NCBI GenBank assembly: GCA_001969505.1
Contig: LSSK01000118.1
Location: 8,304-18,668, forward strand
From: Zancudomyces culisetae
Taxonomy: Eukaryota; Kickxellomycota; Harpellomycetes; Harpellales; Legeriomycetaceae
DNA length: 10,365 nt
Direction of reading: 5' to 3'
Position 1 is the first letter of the stretch. Each line of letters opens with the position of its first letter. Positions 8,202 to 10,365 of this stretch are shown in pieces. The notes under the pieces are model-generated. The model had not been told where the DNA came from. It did no database searches and was given only the letters and a program-made list of their open reading frames with translations. Position numbers and translations under genes: made by a program.

Positions 8202-8224
8202 AAAAAAAAAAAAATTTTTTTTTT
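8202..8224. promoter_or_regulatory. RRPE-like A13T10 element, proximal (ERB1)
   Basis: Thirteen A followed by ten T, centred about 230 nt upstream of the ERB1 ATG. It contains the AAAAATTTTT core of the RRPE found at ribosome-biogenesis promoters. A minus-strand TATAAAAA (8220-8227) overlaps its end and could act as the TATA box. Confidence 0.6.
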
Positions 8225-8268
8225 ATATTTTTTTCTTTACTTTTCTTGTACAACAAATTCCTGCAAAC

Positions 8269-8288
8269 TCTAAAGAAAATATTAGAAA
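8269..8288. repeat. Copy 2 of a duplicated ERB1 promoter block
   Basis: Partner of 8169-8188 with two differences (TCTAAA then GAAAATA then TTAGAAA). It is followed 5 nt later by the second A-run/T-run element. Confidence 0.75.
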
Positions 8289-8292
8289 CTAG

Positions 8293-8313
8293 AAAAAAAA
8301 AAATTTTTTTTTT
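8293..8313. promoter_or_regulatory. RRPE-like A11T10 element, distal (ERB1)
   Basis: Eleven A followed by ten T, about 310-330 nt upstream of the ERB1 start. This is nearly the same distance as the single element upstream of MRPL3. Confidence 0.6.
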
Positions 8314-8371
8314 GTCTCCTTTCTTTGATCTGGTTTAGTTTACCTAAAAATAAAATACATTTGTACTCCAA

Positions 8372-8379
8372 GTCACGTG
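8372..8379. promoter_or_regulatory. Cbf1-type site GTCACGTG
   Basis: GTCACGTG matches the Cbf1 consensus RTCACRTG exactly and is the only CACGTG I noticed in the window. It lies about 390 nt upstream of ERB1 and about 580 nt downstream of the kinase stop, so ERB1 is the likely target. In several non-Saccharomyces yeasts Cbf1 acts at ribosomal and respiratory gene promoters. Confidence 0.45.
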
Positions 8380-8410
8380 TACTTTACATCTTGCAATGTC
8401 CATCAATACA

Positions 8411-8446
8411 TTACAATTACAATTACAACTATAACTATAACTATAA
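8411..8446. repeat. Two adjoining triple hexamer arrays, (TTACAA)3(CTATAA)3
   Basis: Three perfect TTACAA units are followed without a gap by three perfect CTATAA units. The two units differ at two positions, as if one array arose by mutation and re-expansion of the other. No known yeast regulatory site is recognised. Confidence 0.8.
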
Positions 8447-8799
8447 AAATTAATACTAGACAAAAGAGGGGGGGAAAAAGTTTTATATAGTAATAGTAGT
8501 GGTAGTATTAGATTGTTAATAAACATGGTTATGATGCCCTTTAGTTCTATTATAGTAAATACTAGATAAATTGTAATTATATATATATATTTTTTTCTTT
8601 TACAAAACAGTTCTAAAATAACATAGTAGTAGGATAACATTGAAATTAAATGTATAGTGATTAATGATATTGAAATAGTAGAATGTAATACAGTTTGCAA
8701 ATAAATACCCTACACACCCACAGTAATCTTTACAGTAATATATTATTATTACATCCGTCTTTGTCTTTTGCTTTTGCTTTGTATATGTTTTAGCTTCTT

Positions 8800-8841
8800 T
8801 TTTTCTATAAAAAAAAAAAGAAAAAAGAAAAAAAAAAAAAA
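8800..8841 (-). terminator. T-rich region downstream of the kinase gene
   Basis: Long A runs on the plus strand (U-rich in the kinase transcript) lie about 120-160 nt beyond the kinase stop, with TAATATATTT on the transcript strand near 8871-8880 between them. This fits a yeast 3'-end region, but no exact cleavage site can be assigned. Confidence 0.3.
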
Positions 8842-8958
8842 GGAATGGCTTGCATGATAAAATCAGAGTTAAATATATTATGACAAAAGGCAAAAATAAA
8901 AGAAAAAAGAAAAGTAATGGAAAGAAATGAAAATAGTAGTACTGGTAAGCATAAAGGC

Positions 8959-10365
8959 TTATTTGTTCAAAAACGAGTGCGTATGGGAAGTGGCCTTCTT
9001 TCCAGGAACACATATATCTATATTTTTGAGCCAATTGGCTTCCATCATATCCTTAAGATGGGGACGGTTTTCGGGATCTAAATCAACCAGGCCAGTAACC
9101 CAAGGTCTGGCATCATCATCCAGCTTGGTTGGCAGCTGATTAAACAATCTATCTCTTCCATGAGGCCAATTCTTTATAAATGTCGCATAGTTTTTATCGA
9201 GCGAGGCATCGGCAATTTTCCAGGGAAACTTGAGCATAAACATACACAAATAGATTATCCCAATACTCCAATTATCTGAAGCCTCGGCATTATAAGGAAC
9301 GGTTTTGTTGAAAACTTCGGGGGCTATGTAAGGATCGGAGCCATAGATACCCAAAACTTTGTTTGGCTGTTTTTGGAATGGAGCTTTAAAAACGGTTGCA
9401 CAACCAAAATCAATAAGCTTAACAATTCCTTCTTCAGACAACAATACGTTTTCCAACTTCAAATCCCGATGAGCTATTCCCAAATTGTGGATGTATTCAA
9501 CTCCTCTGCACAACTGCTTAAACAAACACAGCGATTCGTCTAGAGCCAGATCACCAATAGCCACAAACTTGAACAGGTCGTATGGACAGTACTCCATTAT
9601 CTCATAAACCCGCTCACCTTCGAAAATCAAATCCAGTGTTTCTATAACGTTTTCATGATGAAGACTTGAGCCAATACAAAACTCTGATGTAACCTTCTTC
9701 ATATATGCCCGCGGTGTTTCGTCCGCTCGTCTTCGTCTAAACTCCTTGACAGCAAACAGCTTCTGTGCTGCTGGAGAGTAGCAGTGGTTTTCGCTTCCAT
9801 CTGCCTGCGACGTGTTTGTCACGTTTCGCAGACTTGGAGGTCGCTGGTCAACAGCTGCGCCCTGCAACAGCCGCACTGTTCCCCCTGTTCCCTTTCCAAT
9901 CACTTTTGTTGTTCTGCCGTATTTGTTTAGATTGAATTCGTGCTTTGATAACATCTTTGCCGTTGTTGTTGCCGCCCGCTGAAGTGTGGTTCCAGCTGTG
10001 CTTTTTGTTTGCAATTGTGGTTGTAATTGTGGTTGTGGTTGTGTTTGCGGTTGTGTTTGTGTTTGTGTTTGCACCACTTTTACTTCCTCTGCTACTTTAT
10101 TGTCGTTCACTACTTTGCTCAATACATCATTTTCCGCTTCCCTATCTCTGGCATTCATCAAACTCCCCATATCCATCAACATCTGCTTCTTATCCTTCAC
10201 CTCCACTATTGAATTCAATCTTTCCTGCATTTCTTTTTGTTCCTTTTTTTGCCTGGAGATTTCTAGATCCAGCGCCGATCCCGGCTCGGGCTGAATCACC
10301 TCCTCCACAGACTCTCTACTACTTACATGCATAATTCCATCAGACCCTGTAGCCGTTGTCGCCTC
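8959..10365 (-). CDS. NPR1/HAL5-family protein kinase, SAT4/HRK1-like (5' end at or beyond the right edge)
   Basis: Fungal Ser/Thr kinase of the group that controls plasma-membrane transporters (Npr1, Hal5, Sat4/Hal4, Hrk1, Ptk2). From the Met at 10330-10332 it has 457 residues, but the frame stays open for 11 more codons to the edge, so the true start is uncertain. The N-terminus has a charged, coiled-coil-like stretch (24-56) and a Gln/Thr/Pro repeat (89-109). Kinase features: Gly loop GKGTGGTVRL (146-155), Lys196 in FAVKEFRRRR, Glu217, YDLF (251-254), HRDLKLEN (288-295, Asp290), DFG (308-310), APE (337-339), DNWSIG and Arg423. All catalytic residues are intact, so it should be active. A roughly 30-residue insert lies between the Gly loop and Lys196. 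The tail (NIDICVPG, then a His-rich SHTHSF) resembles the Sat4/Hrk1 ends. Family is firm; the exact orthologue (SAT4 or HRK1) is not. Confidence 0.88.
   Translation of the reverse strand, partial: EATTATGSDGIMHVSSRESVEEVIQPEPGSALDLEISRQKKEQKEMQERLNSIVEVKDKKQMLMDMGSLMNARDREAENDVLSKVVNDNKVAEEVKVVQTQTQTQPQTQPQPQLQPQLQTKSTAGTTLQRAATTTAKMLSKHEFNLNKYGRTTKVIGKGTGGTVRLLQGAAVDQRPPSLRNVTNTSQADGSENHCYSPAAQKLFAVKEFRRRRADETPRAYMKKVTSEFCIGSSLHHENVIETLDLIFEGERVYEIMEYCPYDLFKFVAIGDLALDESLCLFKQLCRGVEYIHNLGIAHRDLKLENVLLSEEGIVKLIDFGCATVFKAPFQKQPNKVLGIYGSDPYIAPEVFNKTVPYNAEASDNWSIGIIYLCMFMLKFPWKIADASLDKNYATFIKNWPHGRDRLFNQLPTKLDDDARPWVTGLVDLDPENRPHLKDMMEANWLKNIDICVPGKKATSHTHSFLNK
10021..10070 (-). repeat. Gln-repeat coding tract in the kinase N-terminus
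   Basis: A GTTTGT/GGTTGT-like hexamer array on the plus strand encodes alternating Gln with Thr, Pro or Leu (about residues 89-109). It lies in the probably disordered N-terminal region before the kinase domain. Confidence 0.8.

Larger units (their letters stand above)
7985..8958. promoter_or_regulatory. Intergenic region: kinase 3' flank and ERB1 promoter
   Basis: These 974 nt lie between two minus-strand genes. The half near ERB1 holds an ATT microsatellite, two RRPE-like elements inside a duplicated module, and a CACGTG site. The middle holds two triple hexamer arrays (8411-8446), a G8 run (8468-8475 region) and an (AT)6 run (8579-8590). The half near the kinase is A-rich on the plus strand (U-rich in the kinase transcript) and probably carries its 3' end. 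Open frames here translate into low-complexity, hydrophobic or repeat-derived peptides and are not credible genes. I saw no tRNA or snoRNA signature. Confidence 0.55.

Noticed and set aside
8202-8313. A-run/T-run pairs as an intrinsic bacterial-type terminator or a transposon end
   Set aside because: The genes and introns are eukaryotic, there is no GC stem, no target-site duplication and no transposase-like frame.
8372-8460. Point centromere suggested by the CDEI-like GTCACGTG followed by AT-rich DNA
   Set aside because: No CDEIII-like TTCCGAA core occurs at 80-100 bp on either side, and the site sits in an ordinary promoter.
8344-9034. Minus-strand frames of 118 and 144 codons between the kinase and ERB1
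   Set aside because: Their peptides come from microsatellites (for example SYSYS and CNCNCN from the hexamer arrays) and T-runs, and one overlaps the kinase 3' end in another frame. No conserved feature is visible.
10318-10332. GTAAGT on the minus strand two codons after the Met at 10332 in the kinase gene, a possible third intron donor
   Set aside because: The frame is open through it for more than 450 codons and encodes plausible protein; no acceptor is needed to explain the gene. It cannot be fully excluded, because the true start lies at or beyond the edge.

Overview
The window is nuclear DNA from a budding yeast (Saccharomycotina). It is AT-rich, with long A and T runs between genes, tightly packed genes, two short introns sitting very close to 5' ends (both with a GTAAGT donor), and low-complexity Glu/Lys, Asn, Gln or Asp tracts inside otherwise conserved proteins. 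CTG codons are fairly common and fall where homologues have leucine or another hydrophobic residue. The best case is the invariant Leu of the YDLF motif in the protein kinase. The source therefore appears to read CTG as leucine and is unlikely to be a CUG-Ser yeast such as Candida albicans. I cannot name the species.

Layout, left to right. (1) Positions 1-1082, minus strand: the N-terminal 360 residues of NAR1, the cytosolic iron-sulfur cluster assembly factor, cut by the left edge. (2) 1083-1596: a divergent promoter region. (3) 1597-3605, plus strand: TAF6, a histone-fold subunit of TFIID (and SAGA in yeasts). It has a 24-nt first exon and a 161-nt intron. (4) 3610-4856, minus strand: MRPL3 (mL44), a large-subunit mitoribosomal protein with a catalytically dead RNase III fold. 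A 76-nt first exon carries the mitochondrial presequence and is joined across a 104-nt intron. TAF6 and MRPL3 converge with only 4 nt between their stop codons. (5) 4857-5362: the ERB1 3' flank and the MRPL3 promoter. (6) 5363-7984, minus strand: ERB1 (BOP1 homologue), a 60S ribosome biogenesis factor. (7) 7985-8958: the kinase 3' flank and the ERB1 promoter. (8) 8959-10365, minus strand: a fungal NPR1/HAL5-family protein kinase resembling SAT4/HRK1, open at the right edge.

The genes are housekeeping genes and do not form an operon or a defence or mobile system. The most informative non-coding signal is A-run/T-run (AAAAATTTTT-type, RRPE-like) elements upstream of both ERB1 (two copies within a duplicated ~100-bp module) and MRPL3 (one copy). 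This matches the known ancestral yeast arrangement in which mitoribosomal genes share the growth-linked promoter motif of ribosome-biogenesis genes. I found no tRNA, rRNA, transposon, CRISPR array, centromere or viral sequence, and no undescribed biological system. The useful new content is the two spliced gene models, the codon-reading inference and the promoter architecture.
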